Positions 8,377-17,015 of a stretch of DNA of 64,000 bases are shown here, piece by piece; position 1 is the stretch's first letter; every line of letters starts with the position of its first letter. The DNA is from Eubacteriales bacterium. GTDB taxonomy: Bacteria; Bacillota; Clostridia; Christensenellales; CAG-138. Both the position numbers and the translations under genes were made by a program. The stretch lies in the NCBI GenBank assembly GCA_028694155.1, contig JAQUTY010000009.1:1-64000 (forward strand), read 5' to 3'. The notes under the pieces were generated by a model, which saw nothing but the letters and a program-made list of their open reading frames with translations, did not search any database and was not told where the DNA came from.

Positions 8377-9492
8377 ATGGAGAATACGATTACAATTAAA
8401 CAGCGATTGCTTGAGGCGTTCAACGTCGTCTATTTGCACGGAGTTGCCCCTCGAATATTTTTCGCCGGCGGCAGAGTAAATCTCATTGGTGAGCATATCG
8501 ACTATAACGGCGGACATGTGCTTCCCTGTGCGCTTGATCTTGGCACCTATGTTGCCATACGAACACGGCACGACCAACGTAAGGTTTATCATGCGCTGGG
8601 TGCAACAGGCGACTGGGACAAATATCCCCGTGGTGTAGTAAACGCAATTTTGCAGGCAGGTTACAAGCTCAATTCGGGCTTTGACCTGTTGGTGGGCGGC
8701 GATCTGCCCTTGGGTGCCGGTCTGTCCAGTTCCGCTTCGCTGGAGGTCGCTACCGCCTTTGCCCTCAGCTCAACCTTTGGACTGGACATTCCTCTTGTGG
8801 AGATTGCAAGGCTCTGTCAGAAAGCTGAAAATGAGTATGTGGGCGTCAACTGCGGTATTTTGGATCAGTTTGCGGTTGCAATGGGCAAGGACTCACAGGC
8901 AATCTATCTGGACACCAACACTCTTGAATATGAGTATGTTCCCATGAATCTTGGCGAGCATGAGCTGTTGATATTCGACACCAAAAAGAAAAGGGAGCTT
9001 GCCTCCTCAAAGTATAATGAGCGCAGGGACGAGTGCGAGCAGGCACTAAAATGTATTCAGCGTGACGGCGTGCCAAATAGCCTTGCATCTGCGGGCGACT
9101 TAATTGACTCTATCACAAATCCCATACTGTACAGGCGTGCAAAGCACGTTGTCAGCGAGGAAGCACGCACTAAAAAGGCGGTCGCTCTTTTGAAATGCTG
9201 CGATTTGGGTGCATATGGTCGGCTGATGAATCTTTCGCATCTCTCGCTCAAAAACGATTACGAAGTATCCTGCTTTGAGTTGGATACTATGTGCGAACAA
9301 CTTTGGCAATGCGATGGTGTGCTTGGCGCAAGAATGACGGGCGCAGGCTTTGGCGGATGTGTTATCGCACTTGTAAAAAAGAGCGTATCCGAAAGTGTTG
9401 TCGAGCGTGTTTTGGCGGCATATAAGGATATTACCCATCTTGAGGGATTGTGCTACCGCTGTACTGTCGGCGGCGAACCACGAGAAATATAG
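8377..9492 (+). CDS. galK: Galactokinase
   Basis: A 371-residue GHMP-family kinase that phosphorylates galactose to galactose 1-phosphate. The galactokinase signature GRVNLIGEHIDYNGG is at residues 32-46, the ATP-binding loop LPLGAGLSSSAS at about 110-121, the catalytic aspartate D163 in GILDQF, and the third GHMP motif MTGAGFGGC near residue 325. It is preceded by the longest gap of the operon (41 bases) and no clear ribosome binding site, so its translation may be weaker or coupled. It feeds on galactose released by the GH36 enzyme. No galT, galE or galM gene is in the window. Confidence 0.96.
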   Translation: MENTITIKQRLLEAFNVVYLHGVAPRIFFAGGRVNLIGEHIDYNGGHVLPCALDLGTYVAIRTRHDQRKVYHALGATGDWDKYPRGVVNAILQAGYKLNSGFDLLVGGDLPLGAGLSSSASLEVATAFALSSTFGLDIPLVEIARLCQKAENEYVGVNCGILDQFAVAMGKDSQAIYLDTNTLEYEYVPMNLGEHELLIFDTKKKRELASSKYNERRDECEQALKCIQRDGVPNSLASAGDLIDSITNPILYRRAKHVVSEEARTKKAVALLKCCDLGAYGRLMNLSHLSLKNDYEVSCFELDTMCEQLWQCDGVLGARMTGAGFGGCVIALVKKSVSESVVERVLAAYKDITHLEGLCYRCTVGGEPREI

Positions 9493-9501
9493 GAGGACGA
9501 T

Positions 9502-10404
9502 ATGAATAGACCTATTTTAGTCATTATGGCTGCAGGAATGGGCAGCAGGTTTGGTGGGCTAAAGCAAATGACCCCCGTAGACGATGAGGGGCATTTCATC
9601 ATTGATTATTCGATGTATGACGCATATATGGCTGGATTTAGAGATGTTATTTGCATCATCAAGGAAGAAATGCGTGATGAGTTCGAGGATTCTATCGGCA
9701 AACGTGTGAGAAATAAGCTGAATATTGGCTATGCGTTTCAGCGTTTGACGGATCTTCCTTTAGGCTATTCCGTTCCCGAAGGTCGTGTCAAGCCTTGGGG
9801 GACAAGCCACGCAATTCTTGCGGCAAAATCTCTCATTGATGCACCCTTTGCCGTAATAAATGCAGACGACTTCTATGGCAGAAGTGCATACAAAACCATC
9901 TATGATTACCTCTGTATGCCGCACGGCGAAAATGAACATGCGATGGTGGGCTATCTGCTGAAAAATACGCTGTCCGAAAACGGCACGGTGTCGCGCGGCG
10001 TGTGCAGCATAGATGAGAACAACAAGCTGACAAACATTGTAGAACGGCTGAAAATTGATAGGCGTGGCTATACCGAGGACGGTGGCGCAACCTTCACACC
10101 CTTGGACGGCGACACGCTGGTTTCGATGAACTTTTTCGGATTTCAACCCTCTCTGCTCAATGAGCTGGAAGCACGTTTTCCGCCGTTTCTGGACGAGGGA
10201 CTGCGTGTCAATCCTCTAAAATGCGAGTATCTGCTGCCAAAGACAGCAGGCGAGCTTATTGGTGAGGGTCGTGCCTCCATCAATATGCTTTTAAGCCGTG
10301 ACAGTTGGTATGGCGTTACCTATACGGACGACCTGCCTCCTGTCAAGCGTGATATCAAGGCAATGAAGGACGCCGGAAAGTATCCGAAAAATCTCTGGGA
10401 TTAG
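9502..10404 (+). CDS. Sugar-1-phosphate nucleotidyltransferase
   Basis: A 300-residue nucleotidyltransferase of the sugar-1-phosphate uridylyl/guanylyl-transferase superfamily. The N-terminal nucleotide loop MAAGMGSRFGGLKQ (residues 9-22) and the metal-binding NADDFYGRSAY segment (about residues 119-129) are clear. It begins 9 bases after galK, in the slot where galT is normally found. By context the likely substrate is galactose 1-phosphate or glucose 1-phosphate with UTP, giving a pyrophosphorylase route into UDP-sugars in place of the GalT exchange reaction. This is inference from position; base and sugar specificity are not readable. Confidence 0.78.
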   Translation: MNRPILVIMAAGMGSRFGGLKQMTPVDDEGHFIIDYSMYDAYMAGFRDVICIIKEEMRDEFEDSIGKRVRNKLNIGYAFQRLTDLPLGYSVPEGRVKPWGTSHAILAAKSLIDAPFAVINADDFYGRSAYKTIYDYLCMPHGENEHAMVGYLLKNTLSENGTVSRGVCSIDENNKLTNIVERLKIDRRGYTEDGGATFTPLDGDTLVSMNFFGFQPSLLNELEARFPPFLDEGLRVNPLKCEYLLPKTAGELIGEGRASINMLLSRDSWYGVTYTDDLPPVKRDIKAMKDAGKYPKNLWD

Positions 10405-10439
10405 TGCAATCACATTCCTCCTCCCCCTTGCATAAAATG

Positions 10440-10448
10440 TGGTATGCT
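10440..10448 (+). promoter_or_regulatory. Extended -10 promoter before murA
   Basis: TGGTATGCT matches the TGn-TATAAT extended -10 pattern 17 bases upstream of the murA ATG; no good -35 at the right distance. The same arrangement (TGGTATGAT) is seen before hpf at 59926. Weakly supported. Confidence 0.35.
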
Positions 10449-10465
10449 AATTTGGGGAGGAAGCT

Positions 10466-11719
10466 ATGGCGCAATTTTGGGTCGAGGGCGGAACACAGCT
10501 TTTCGGGACTTTGAGGGTACATGGCTCTAAAAATGCAGCACTACCCATCCTTGCTGCAACCCTCATCGCTAACGGTCCTGTTTGCCTTTTGAATTGTCCG
10601 AGGCTCAGAGATGTCGAAAATATGGTGAGCATCCTTGTGGAACTTGGGTGCAAGGCGCAATGGGACGGCGATACGCTTCGGGTTGACAGCAGCTCGGCAA
10701 ACAGCTATACTTTATCGGAGCCTTTGAGCAAGGAGTTGCGCTCGTCTATTTTTCTGTTGGGCTCGGTGCTTGGCAGGTTCAAAAAGGCGATTGCAACTTA
10801 CCCGGGTGGCTGCGAGATTGGCAATCGTCCAATCGACCTCCATCTGAAGGGACTCAGACGCTTGGGCGCACGAATCAAGGAGGACGGTGGCTATATTAGC
10901 TGCGATGGCGATGACCTTGTTGGGACTTCGGTGCCACTTGATTATCCTAGCGTTGGCGCAACCGAGAACATCATGCTTCTTGCCTGCTCCTGTATAGGAG
11001 AAACTGTGATTCACAATGCCGCCAGAGAGCCTGAGATTGTGGATTTGCAAAACTTTTTAATCGCCTGTGGCTTCCGCGTCTGTGGAGCAGGAAGCTCAAC
11101 GGTGGTGATAGAGGGCGGAAAATCAGACCGTGGCTGCACCTATTCGATCATGCCCGACCGCATTGTGGCAGGAACGTATCTGACCGCTTGCGCTATTGCA
11201 GGTGGAGAAATAACGCTCACGGGTGCTGTTAGTGAGCACTTGGTAACTGTGGTTGAAAAGCTGCAGGACGCAGGGGCTTACATTCGTCAGGAAGGTTCAC
11301 GAATGATGATTCGTGCGCCTCACAGACCCAACGAGCTGCAGCGACTGGAAACCCTGCCCTACCCCGGCTTCCCCACGGATATGCAGCCGCAGTTTTTTGC
11401 GCTGTGCTCGGTGGCAAGCGGCATCAGTGTGCTGGTCGAAAACGTGTTTGAAAACCGCTTTCGTCACGCACAGGAATTGCAGAAAATGGGCGGTAAAAAC
11501 AGTCTTCGTGGCACAACCGCCATCGTGCGTGGCGTGCCAAAGCTCCACGGCGCATCGGTGATTGCTCACGACCTTAGGGGCGGTGCAGCACTGGTGCTGG
11601 CGGCTCTTTCGGCAGAAGGTACTACCATAATCGACTGTGCCGAAAGGATAGACAGAGGATATGTGCATCTTGAGGACGCATTAAAGAGCGTGGGCGCATA
11701 TGTGGAAAGAAAGGAATAG
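10466..11719 (+). CDS. murA: UDP-N-acetylglucosamine 1-carboxyvinyltransferase
   Basis: A 417-residue cytoplasmic enzyme that transfers enolpyruvate from PEP to UDP-GlcNAc, the first committed step of peptidoglycan synthesis. Residues K22-N23 (GSKNAAL) and the PEP-binding catalytic cysteine C116 (PGGCEIGNRPIDLH) are present, the latter making it fosfomycin-sensitive in principle. Length matches the family. GGGGAGG lies 7 bases before the ATG. It is followed 2 bases later by divIB, a remnant of the division/cell-wall gene neighbourhood. Many Clostridia carry two MurA paralogues; which one this is cannot be told. Confidence 0.95.
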   Translation: MAQFWVEGGTQLFGTLRVHGSKNAALPILAATLIANGPVCLLNCPRLRDVENMVSILVELGCKAQWDGDTLRVDSSSANSYTLSEPLSKELRSSIFLLGSVLGRFKKAIATYPGGCEIGNRPIDLHLKGLRRLGARIKEDGGYISCDGDDLVGTSVPLDYPSVGATENIMLLACSCIGETVIHNAAREPEIVDLQNFLIACGFRVCGAGSSTVVIEGGKSDRGCTYSIMPDRIVAGTYLTACAIAGGEITLTGAVSEHLVTVVEKLQDAGAYIRQEGSRMMIRAPHRPNELQRLETLPYPGFPTDMQPQFFALCSVASGISVLVENVFENRFRHAQELQKMGGKNSLRGTTAIVRGVPKLHGASVIAHDLRGGAALVLAALSAEGTTIIDCAERIDRGYVHLEDALKSVGAYVERKE

Positions 11720-11721
11720 GT

Positions 11722-13002
11722 TTGCCTGACTTCGATGACAAAGCTCCTCGTTCCGATGAGGACATAACGGTTCCAATAGACTTGTTTTCAGATGAAGACG
11801 AGCCTGTTTCCGTTGCCGAAAAAGAGGCTGCCGAGGAGATTAAGCGGGAGTTTACCTTTGATCGCTACGGCAGGCGGCAGTATGCCCCAACGGACAAGCA
11901 TTCCAAAAAACGCAAAGAAAAATATGGCAAGCGCAAGGACATGCCCAAGGCGGAGACACTTGTCGTTGTAAATGAAACTGCGGCGCAAAAGGACATCGAA
12001 GAAGCGGAGATACGTGCCAAAATTCGAGACGAGCAGCGTCAGAAGGTTTTGGAAAAGGAGCTTCAAAAGAAACGCCGCCAGCAGAAGTTCATGCTCAAGC
12101 GTCGTCTTACCGTCATTGGAATGATTCTGCTCATCGTGTGCGTATTGGCACTTGCGGCATACTTTATCTTTAGATTGCAGAATATTCGAGTTATCGGCAC
12201 ATACACACGCTACACACAGGAGCAGATTGTTGCAAACTCGGAATTGACCATCGGCAAGCACATGCTGCAACAGGATCTTGACGCCGCCAAGGAGAGCTTG
12301 GAGAACGACCCCTACATATCCGCAACCGTGGATTATGTATTCCCAAACAGTATTCAGATTATGATTGTCGAGAGAACCGAGTCGGCTGCAGTCCGCTGGG
12401 GTCTGAACTCAAGCTATATTGCCATCATTGACGGCAATGGTGTTGTGCTAAATGAGAACGCTTCTGACACCCATGGGCTTATCGAGGTTCACGGGCTTGT
12501 ACTTACCGGTGCGGTTGTCAAGCAGCGCATCGGAGAACGGACTGACGAGCAGGTTTCGGGGCTTCTTGAAATGCTGGAAAAAATCAACGAGTATGGACTT
12601 GGGGAAAAGCTGCAATCTATCGACATAACCGAGACGATGGGCATAACGCTCTACACGGTCGAGGGCTATCGTGTCGAAGTGGGCAGCACGGCAGACCTTG
12701 ACACCAAGCTCAACAGGCTTAATAAATACTGGAATACTATCATCGCCACGGCGGCAAGATATGTAAGTCAAGGCAATCCCAACCCGACAATATATCTGTA
12801 CAGCAAAAATGGCGTCACCGTTTCGCCCTATGCGCCCGACTATGTTGTGCCTTCAAATTCGCCTGATCCTACGAACATACCCAGTGAGTATGATCCCAAC
12901 GCAACCACGCCGCCCACGCCCGACCCAAATGCGCCTGCGAGCCAAACGCCCAACGCTTCGAGCACCCCGATTCCGTATATTTCGGATCCCTACTACGGCT
13001 AG
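11722..13002 (+). CDS. divIB: Cell division protein DivIB/FtsQ
   Basis: A 426-residue bitopic membrane protein of the divisome. It has a long charged cytoplasmic N-terminus (1-128, Lys/Glu-rich), one membrane segment (about 129-151), a POTRA domain starting NIRVIGTYTRYT (about 153-225), the beta domain to about 370, and a Pro/Thr/Asn-rich low-complexity extracellular tail of about 55 residues. The start codon appears to be TTG at 11722 with AAGGA 6 bases before it and 2 bases after the murA stop. The N- and C-terminal extensions are typical of Gram-positive DivIB rather than enterobacterial FtsQ. Confidence 0.85.
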   Translation: MPDFDDKAPRSDEDITVPIDLFSDEDEPVSVAEKEAAEEIKREFTFDRYGRRQYAPTDKHSKKRKEKYGKRKDMPKAETLVVVNETAAQKDIEEAEIRAKIRDEQRQKVLEKELQKKRRQQKFMLKRRLTVIGMILLIVCVLALAAYFIFRLQNIRVIGTYTRYTQEQIVANSELTIGKHMLQQDLDAAKESLENDPYISATVDYVFPNSIQIMIVERTESAAVRWGLNSSYIAIIDGNGVVLNENASDTHGLIEVHGLVLTGAVVKQRIGERTDEQVSGLLEMLEKINEYGLGEKLQSIDITETMGITLYTVEGYRVEVGSTADLDTKLNRLNKYWNTIIATAARYVSQGNPNPTIYLYSKNGVTVSPYAPDYVVPSNSPDPTNIPSEYDPNATTPPTPDPNAPASQTPNASSTPIPYISDPYYG

Positions 13003-13014
13003 GTATTTTGTCAA

Positions 13015-13044
13015 AAAAAGCGGGCGAACACAGTTCGCCCCTAC
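13015..13044 (+). repeat. Dispersed GGGCGAA-CACAG-TTCGCCC hairpin repeat
   Basis: GGGCGAA (13022-13028) pairs with TTCGCCC (13034-13040) around CACAG, preceded by TGTCAAAAAAAGC and followed by CTAC. The same core recurs at 50139-50156 and in degenerate form at 59202-59220. Here it sits between the convergent ends of divIB and the zinc-ribbon gene and may also act as a terminator. Confidence 0.6.
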
Positions 13045-13073
13045 ATTATGCTGATATTTTATGTTGGCGGTGG

Positions 13074-14168
13074 CTATTTGTTAAACAGCCAGTAGAGCAG
13101 TGCGCAGACCGCAATTCCCAGCACCACTGCGATTGTCACGCGGAGTGCGGATATAGGCGTCTTGCCTCCTACCTTGCCCGTCTGTCCGTTGACCAAGAAC
13201 TGATATATCTTGCTCTTGAACTTGAATGACGAAAGCCAGATTGGAAGCAACAGGTACTTATACGTCACCTTATCGTGCATGGTGGATACGTTCAGTCCTG
13301 AAACGTGATCGGCATGATGGCGTGACTTGATATCGCTTGATATGTGATCCTCCAGCTTGCTGTGAATGGAAGCCTTTGCGACCTCCCAACCAGAATCCAA
13401 CCCGATTGAATAGCGTTCAGAAATAAATCCTGCAACATATTCTGGTCTGTAACTCTTGTTATCGGCCGTATTAAACGGCTCAATGCGTGATAATAAGTCT
13501 CTGTCGTGATGACTGCTTGCAAGAACAAGCTCATCGTCAAAGAACTCATCATACTGCCCCGATGTAGAATACCAGTCAGTTTCAATATGGGTGTTGCCAT
13601 CCTTGTCTCGGACGGTTCTGTCCCTGCCGTACCTTGCGGTGTAGCTGGAATGAGTATCGCTGTCGAACGTCCAATATGGCAGATATACGCCCTTGAACGC
13701 ATCGGGGCGCGCGCTCTTTTTTGCAGCGGAGGGGCAAAACAGCTTCCCCTTAATCCAGCTAGCAAAATTTGAGCCTGCCTGCTTTTCAGTTATCTGGAAC
13801 GGGCATACTCCACCCGGTGCAAGTGTTTCAACATCGTTGGCGTCCATAACCTGATTTGAACCGCAGTACGGACACTCGTTGGATATTGCAAGTGCATCAT
13901 ACACCGATTCGGCACCGCACGACTTGCAAATAACGGTCTTTTTGTTGGCACCCCAGTCACAGTTGCCACGCTTCTCAGCATTGAGAAAATCCAGTTCCTC
14001 CGCCGCATCGTTGCCAATGGGTTCATTTGCAGGAACATCTTCCTTATGCCCACAGTATTGGCAATACAGTCCGCCACTCTCAGGCGAGTAATCCATGGTT
14101 GCTCCGCAATCGGGACACTTTCTGTCCGTCTCGTTCATGGTATTCACTCTTACAAAATCTTCTTCCAT
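13074..14168 (-). CDS. Zinc-ribbon membrane protein of unknown function
   Basis: A 364-residue protein with two zinc ribbons at the N-terminus: C18/C21 with C36/C39 (KCPDCG...YCQYCG) and C81/C84 with C99/C102 (ICKSCG...ECPYCG). A long middle region rich in aromatic residues and ending in a basic KFKSK stretch is followed by a single C-terminal membrane segment (about the last 22 residues). The layout matches proteins annotated only as TFIIB-type zinc-ribbon-containing in Clostridia; function is unknown and the ribbon may bind nucleic acid, protein or just stabilise the fold. The ATG at 14168 has GGAGG 6 bases upstream and is preferred over an upstream in-frame codon. Confidence 0.75.
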   Translation of the reverse strand: MEEDFVRVNTMNETDRKCPDCGATMDYSPESGGLYCQYCGHKEDVPANEPIGNDAAEELDFLNAEKRGNCDWGANKKTVICKSCGAESVYDALAISNECPYCGSNQVMDANDVETLAPGGVCPFQITEKQAGSNFASWIKGKLFCPSAAKKSARPDAFKGVYLPYWTFDSDTHSSYTARYGRDRTVRDKDGNTHIETDWYSTSGQYDEFFDDELVLASSHHDRDLLSRIEPFNTADNKSYRPEYVAGFISERYSIGLDSGWEVAKASIHSKLEDHISSDIKSRHHADHVSGLNVSTMHDKVTYKYLLLPIWLSSFKFKSKIYQFLVNGQTGKVGGKTPISALRVTIAVVLGIAVCALLYWLFNK

Positions 14169-14215
14169 ACTATCCTCCAATCCAAGGGTTATTTTATCGC
14201 AGCCCTCCGCCAATG

Positions 14216-15322
14216 TCAACGCCACGGAATGTCAATTGTAAAGTCCTCCGCAGATGAATCCATCCAATAGCGGGCGTCCAGCTCCAAACCATCGTCAAAC
14301 ATATTGTAGTCGTCCGTCAGCGGAGAATAGGTCACCATTTTTATCGTTCCTGCCGCCTCATCGACCTGCATCAGTCGCAGGTATCCATTGCCGCCATAGT
14401 CTCCTGCCGCCTGATAGTTGAGCATCATTTGATAAACCGTGCGTTCGCTTGTGCCGTCTCCATTGTCATCAAAATAGGCTGGTGTGCAATAAATCCCGTA
14501 TTTATGCCCACATAGTACCATGTACAGGTTGTGGCAGGTCGATACGACCCGATCATACCACCTCTGCCCATCTTCGCTCAACTCGCCCTCGGAAGTGAAG
14601 TAATCGTGCAAACAAAGAATCGCAACACGTTGGGGATACTCGTCCACGACCTCCTTTACCCACTTAATTGCAGCCGTTGACGGACTGTGACTCATGTACA
14701 CAAACAGATAGTCCGTATTGCCAAGCGTTAATAGATCGTAATGCCCTCGATTGTCCTCAAAGCTCTTGATATAGTAGGGCTTATCATCATACCTATGCTC
14801 GCCAAAGTATTTGTAATACAGTTCATAGCCGCCCGTGCTGGGTTCCATGTCGTGATTGCCGGCAAGCACTCCGTTTGGAATATTCTCAATGGAACGCATC
14901 GCTTCGTCTGCCACTATCCATTGCTGTTCATCATCGTTATTGTGAACGAAATCGCCCGTGAACACTATGTATCCAAGGTTCATTGGCTCCGCATTGTCTC
15001 TGAAAAATTCCGTCATCACATAGAAGGTGTTGGGAAACAACGCACTGTAATGCTGCGTATCCGAAAACCATGCGATTGTGTAAACCCCTTTGGAAGCTTC
15101 ATAGGGAGCAGGCGTGGGTGTAGGAATGGGCGTTGCAGTGGGTGGCGTGGGTGAGTCCGTAGGGGTTGCCGCAGGCTCAGATATGACGATGGTTTGATCC
15201 GTAGGCTGCGCCGATACAACATTTATCTGCTGATCGTGTCTTGGCGCACACCCGAACAAGAGCATAAAAATAGCTAGGGTCACAAGCATCCTTAGCTTGT
15301 TGCCCATAGCTATGCTTTTCAC
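14216..15322 (-). CDS. Lipoprotein metallophosphoesterase
   Basis: A 368-residue secreted phosphoesterase. The N-terminus is a lipoprotein signal peptide ending in the lipobox LLFGC, followed by a Thr/Pro-rich linker of about 45 residues and a calcineurin-like domain with WFSDTQH, TGDFVHN and AGNHD metal motifs and a CLHDY/CGHKYG C-terminal metal region. The substrate is unknown. The GTG at 15322 is favoured because it forms a GTGA overlap with the stop codon of the phosphopantetheinyl transferase gene and has TGGAG 9 bases upstream; an ATG at 15307 lacks a good site. Being coupled to a phosphopantetheinyl transferase is unusual and has no obvious metabolic reason. Confidence 0.82.
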   Translation of the reverse strand: MKSIAMGNKLRMLVTLAIFMLLFGCAPRHDQQINVVSAQPTDQTIVISEPAATPTDSPTPPTATPIPTPTPAPYEASKGVYTIAWFSDTQHYSALFPNTFYVMTEFFRDNAEPMNLGYIVFTGDFVHNNDDEQQWIVADEAMRSIENIPNGVLAGNHDMEPSTGGYELYYKYFGEHRYDDKPYYIKSFEDNRGHYDLLTLGNTDYLFVYMSHSPSTAAIKWVKEVVDEYPQRVAILCLHDYFTSEGELSEDGQRWYDRVVSTCHNLYMVLCGHKYGIYCTPAYFDDNGDGTSERTVYQMMLNYQAAGDYGGNGYLRLMQVDEAAGTIKMVTYSPLTDDYNMFDDGLELDARYWMDSSAEDFTIDIPWR

Positions 15323-15933
15323 GCAGGATCTCCAATCTTCCATCTGATTACGTTTGCCTCACCATGAGTGCTTATACAAAGAAAATAGTCCTCTATTCGC
15401 TCTTCATAAAAGATCTTATCAGCCGTTTCAAAGGTTGACATGGGACGGTAAAACCCCTCTCCCAGCAGTTTCTGAAAGCTCTCTTTTCGAGTCCAGCAGG
15501 CAAAAAATGCTTCCTGCTTATCCGAGGCATTTGAATATTGCTCAAGTTCCGAAGGTGTCATTATCTTCATTGCAAGCCGTGATGGAACGGGATGCGGCTT
15601 TGCAATATCAATCCCAACGGGACTGTCTGACAAGGCGACACAGGCATACTTGCCATCGTGCGAAAGATTGCAATTGAGCTTGGGATAGTCGATAAGCTCC
15701 AGCTTGCCCTTGCTGTCGGCCTGCCAACGACAGGGCGGCTTGAAGGAGGGCATCATCACTGCAAGTGCCTCATACAGAACATACTCGGCAAGAAGCGACC
15801 TCTGCTTATCCAATTCACCCGATAGGCGTTCAATCTTCTCTTTTCGAGCCTTGCAGATTTTATCGCCCCATTTCTTCTTCAAATAGGGCAAATCATCAAT
15901 TGAGGCAACGATACATAGCACTTCGTTTTTCAC
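15319..15933 (-). CDS. 4'-phosphopantetheinyl transferase, Sfp type
   Basis: A 204-residue enzyme that moves the phosphopantetheine arm from coenzyme A to a serine of a carrier protein. The magnesium-binding motif VGIDI (about residue 90) and the WTRKESFQKLLGEG motif (about residue 150) are the two family signatures. Length fits the two-half Sfp/Gsp group rather than the AcpS type. No polyketide, NRPS or carrier-protein gene is in the window, so the partner is elsewhere. The GTG at 15933 has AAAGGA 4 bases upstream; a TTG at 15948 is an alternative start. Confidence 0.85.
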   Translation of the reverse strand: MKNEVLCIVASIDDLPYLKKKWGDKICKARKEKIERLSGELDKQRSLLAEYVLYEALAVMMPSFKPPCRWQADSKGKLELIDYPKLNCNLSHDGKYACVALSDSPVGIDIAKPHPVPSRLAMKIMTPSELEQYSNASDKQEAFFACWTRKESFQKLLGEGFYRPMSTFETADKIFYEERIEDYFLCISTHGEANVIRWKIGDPA

Positions 15934-16121
15934 AGTTTCCTTTGGCAAAAAACGTAGATACGTCCCCTTGCCACTCCATATTTTTCTTCAATTATACGTC
16001 ATTTTTGTTCTGTTGTCAACGAGCGTGTAGCAAGAAAAAGCTCGACCTGCGCTGCAAATAATCCAAAAAGCACCGATAATTAGGGGTTTTTGCGGAATGT
16101 AAATAATCCAAAAACGCACAA

Positions 16122-16145
16122 CATCCGCTTCTTGAAAAGCGGATG
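16122..16145 (-). terminator. Terminator of the tRNA-Val/tRNA-Asp unit
   Basis: A perfect 9-bp stem (16122-16130 with 16137-16145) lies 8 bases past the tRNA-Asp 3' end; on the minus strand it is followed by TTGTGCGTTTTT. Confidence 0.75.
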
Positions 16146-16153
16146 CTGCGAAC

Positions 16154-16230
16154 TGGCGACCTGGAGGGGGCTCGAACCCCTGACCTCCAGCGTGACAGGC
16201 TGGCATTCTAACCAACTGAACTACCAGGCC
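16154..16230 (-). tRNA. tRNA-Asp (anticodon GTC)
   Basis: Full cloverleaf on the minus strand, 77 nt, with acceptor GGCCTGG pairing with CCAGGTC, anticodon loop CTGTCAC, T-loop GGTTCGAGCC and an encoded CCA end. Four bases separate it from tRNA-Val, so both come from one transcript. Confidence 0.97.
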
Positions 16231-16233
16231 GTG

Positions 16234-16309
16234 TGGTGGGAACAACAGGGCTCGAACCTGTGACCCCTTGCTTGTAAGGCAAGTGCTCTCCCAGCTGAGC
16301 TATGCTCCC
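16234..16309 (-). tRNA. tRNA-Val (anticodon TAC)
   Basis: Full cloverleaf on the minus strand, 76 nt, acceptor GGGAGCA, anticodon loop CTTACAA, T-loop GGTTCGAGCC and encoded ACCA end. Confidence 0.97.
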
Positions 16310-16321
16310 GCACGCTTGATT

Positions 16322-16350
16322 ATTATAGTGAAAAAATCTTCGCCTGTCAA
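16322..16350 (-). promoter_or_regulatory. Consensus promoter of the tRNA-Val/Asp unit
   Basis: On the minus strand TTGACA (16345-16350) and TATAAT (16322-16327), spacer 17, ending 12 bases before the tRNA-Val 5' end. Identical boxes and spacing precede the tRNA-Cys and tRNA-Gly genes. Confidence 0.88.
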
Positions 16351-16353
16351 CGA

Positions 16354-16890
16354 TTATTTTTTCTTTTTGTCGAGCTTTTTGCTGTTGGGCAAAAACTTGT
16401 TGAGTATGTGGTGAACCGTGTCGATCTCCTCGGCGGTCATCTGTGTCTTGGGCAAGGTGTACGCAAAGCTCTCGTTCATCACCAGATAAAAGGCATGACC
16501 CGTCTCCTCGGCGCGAACGACATACTTGTAGGCGGTCTTGCTGGTGCCTGATGCGGTTTCCGCTGTGATACCCGAAGCATCGAGCGTGATCTCCTGCTTA
16601 AAATCTTTCAGCTTGCCTTTTTTATACATGGTGTTGATGCGTAGATATATCTTGCAAACAATGATGTAGATATTCCAAAGAACAACACCCACAACGCCAA
16701 ACAGAAGCCCCTTCACTAAGGCGTTTCCAAAGTTTCCACGCTCGGTAGTAAAGAGCGAAAACAGGCCGATAACCATAACAAGTGCCATAAATACGATTAG
16801 ACATGTGTATATATGTTTTCGCATGACCAGATGGATATTGTACCAAATATTGTCCTTTTTGCCGATATGAAAAGTCTTTTTGAACTCCAT
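16354..16890 (-). CDS. YcxB-like membrane protein
   Basis: A 178-residue protein with two membrane segments (about residues 25-45 and 50-75) followed by a cytoplasmic domain resembling the YcxB C-terminal domain: a DASGI start, a central YKYVVRAEETGHAFYLVMN stretch and a helical end (TVHHILNKFLP). The family has no assigned role. The ATG at 16890 has GGAGG 6 bases upstream; an upstream in-frame ATG is less well placed. The protein ends in a Lys-rich tail. Confidence 0.7.
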   Translation of the reverse strand: MEFKKTFHIGKKDNIWYNIHLVMRKHIYTCLIVFMALVMVIGLFSLFTTERGNFGNALVKGLLFGVVGVVLWNIYIIVCKIYLRINTMYKKGKLKDFKQEITLDASGITAETASGTSKTAYKYVVRAEETGHAFYLVMNESFAYTLPKTQMTAEEIDTVHHILNKFLPNSKKLDKKKK

Positions 16891-16958
16891 ACTTGCCTCC
16901 ACTATCATTAGATATGCATTGAGTATATCATAGCATGATGAGTATTTACAAGATTTTC

Positions 16959-16987
16959 TTTACTTTGCTGTCGCTTTCAGTTAAAAT
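16959..16987 (+). promoter_or_regulatory. Promoter of the gene at 17016
   Basis: TTTACT (16959-16964) and TAAAAT (16982-16987), spacer 17, followed by AGGAGG at 17004-17009 and the ATG at 17016. Confidence 0.5.
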
Positions 16988-17015
16988 GTATTTATAAACA
17001 ATTTAGGAGGCTCGT

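Noticed and set aside
13015..13044. Insertion-sequence remnant at the GGGCGAA hairpins
   Set aside because: No transposase frame, target duplication or long terminal repeats around any copy.
14741..15154. 137-codon plus-strand frame opposite the secreted phosphoesterase
   Set aside because: Shadow frame; the minus-strand gene has a lipobox, metal motifs and a coupled start.
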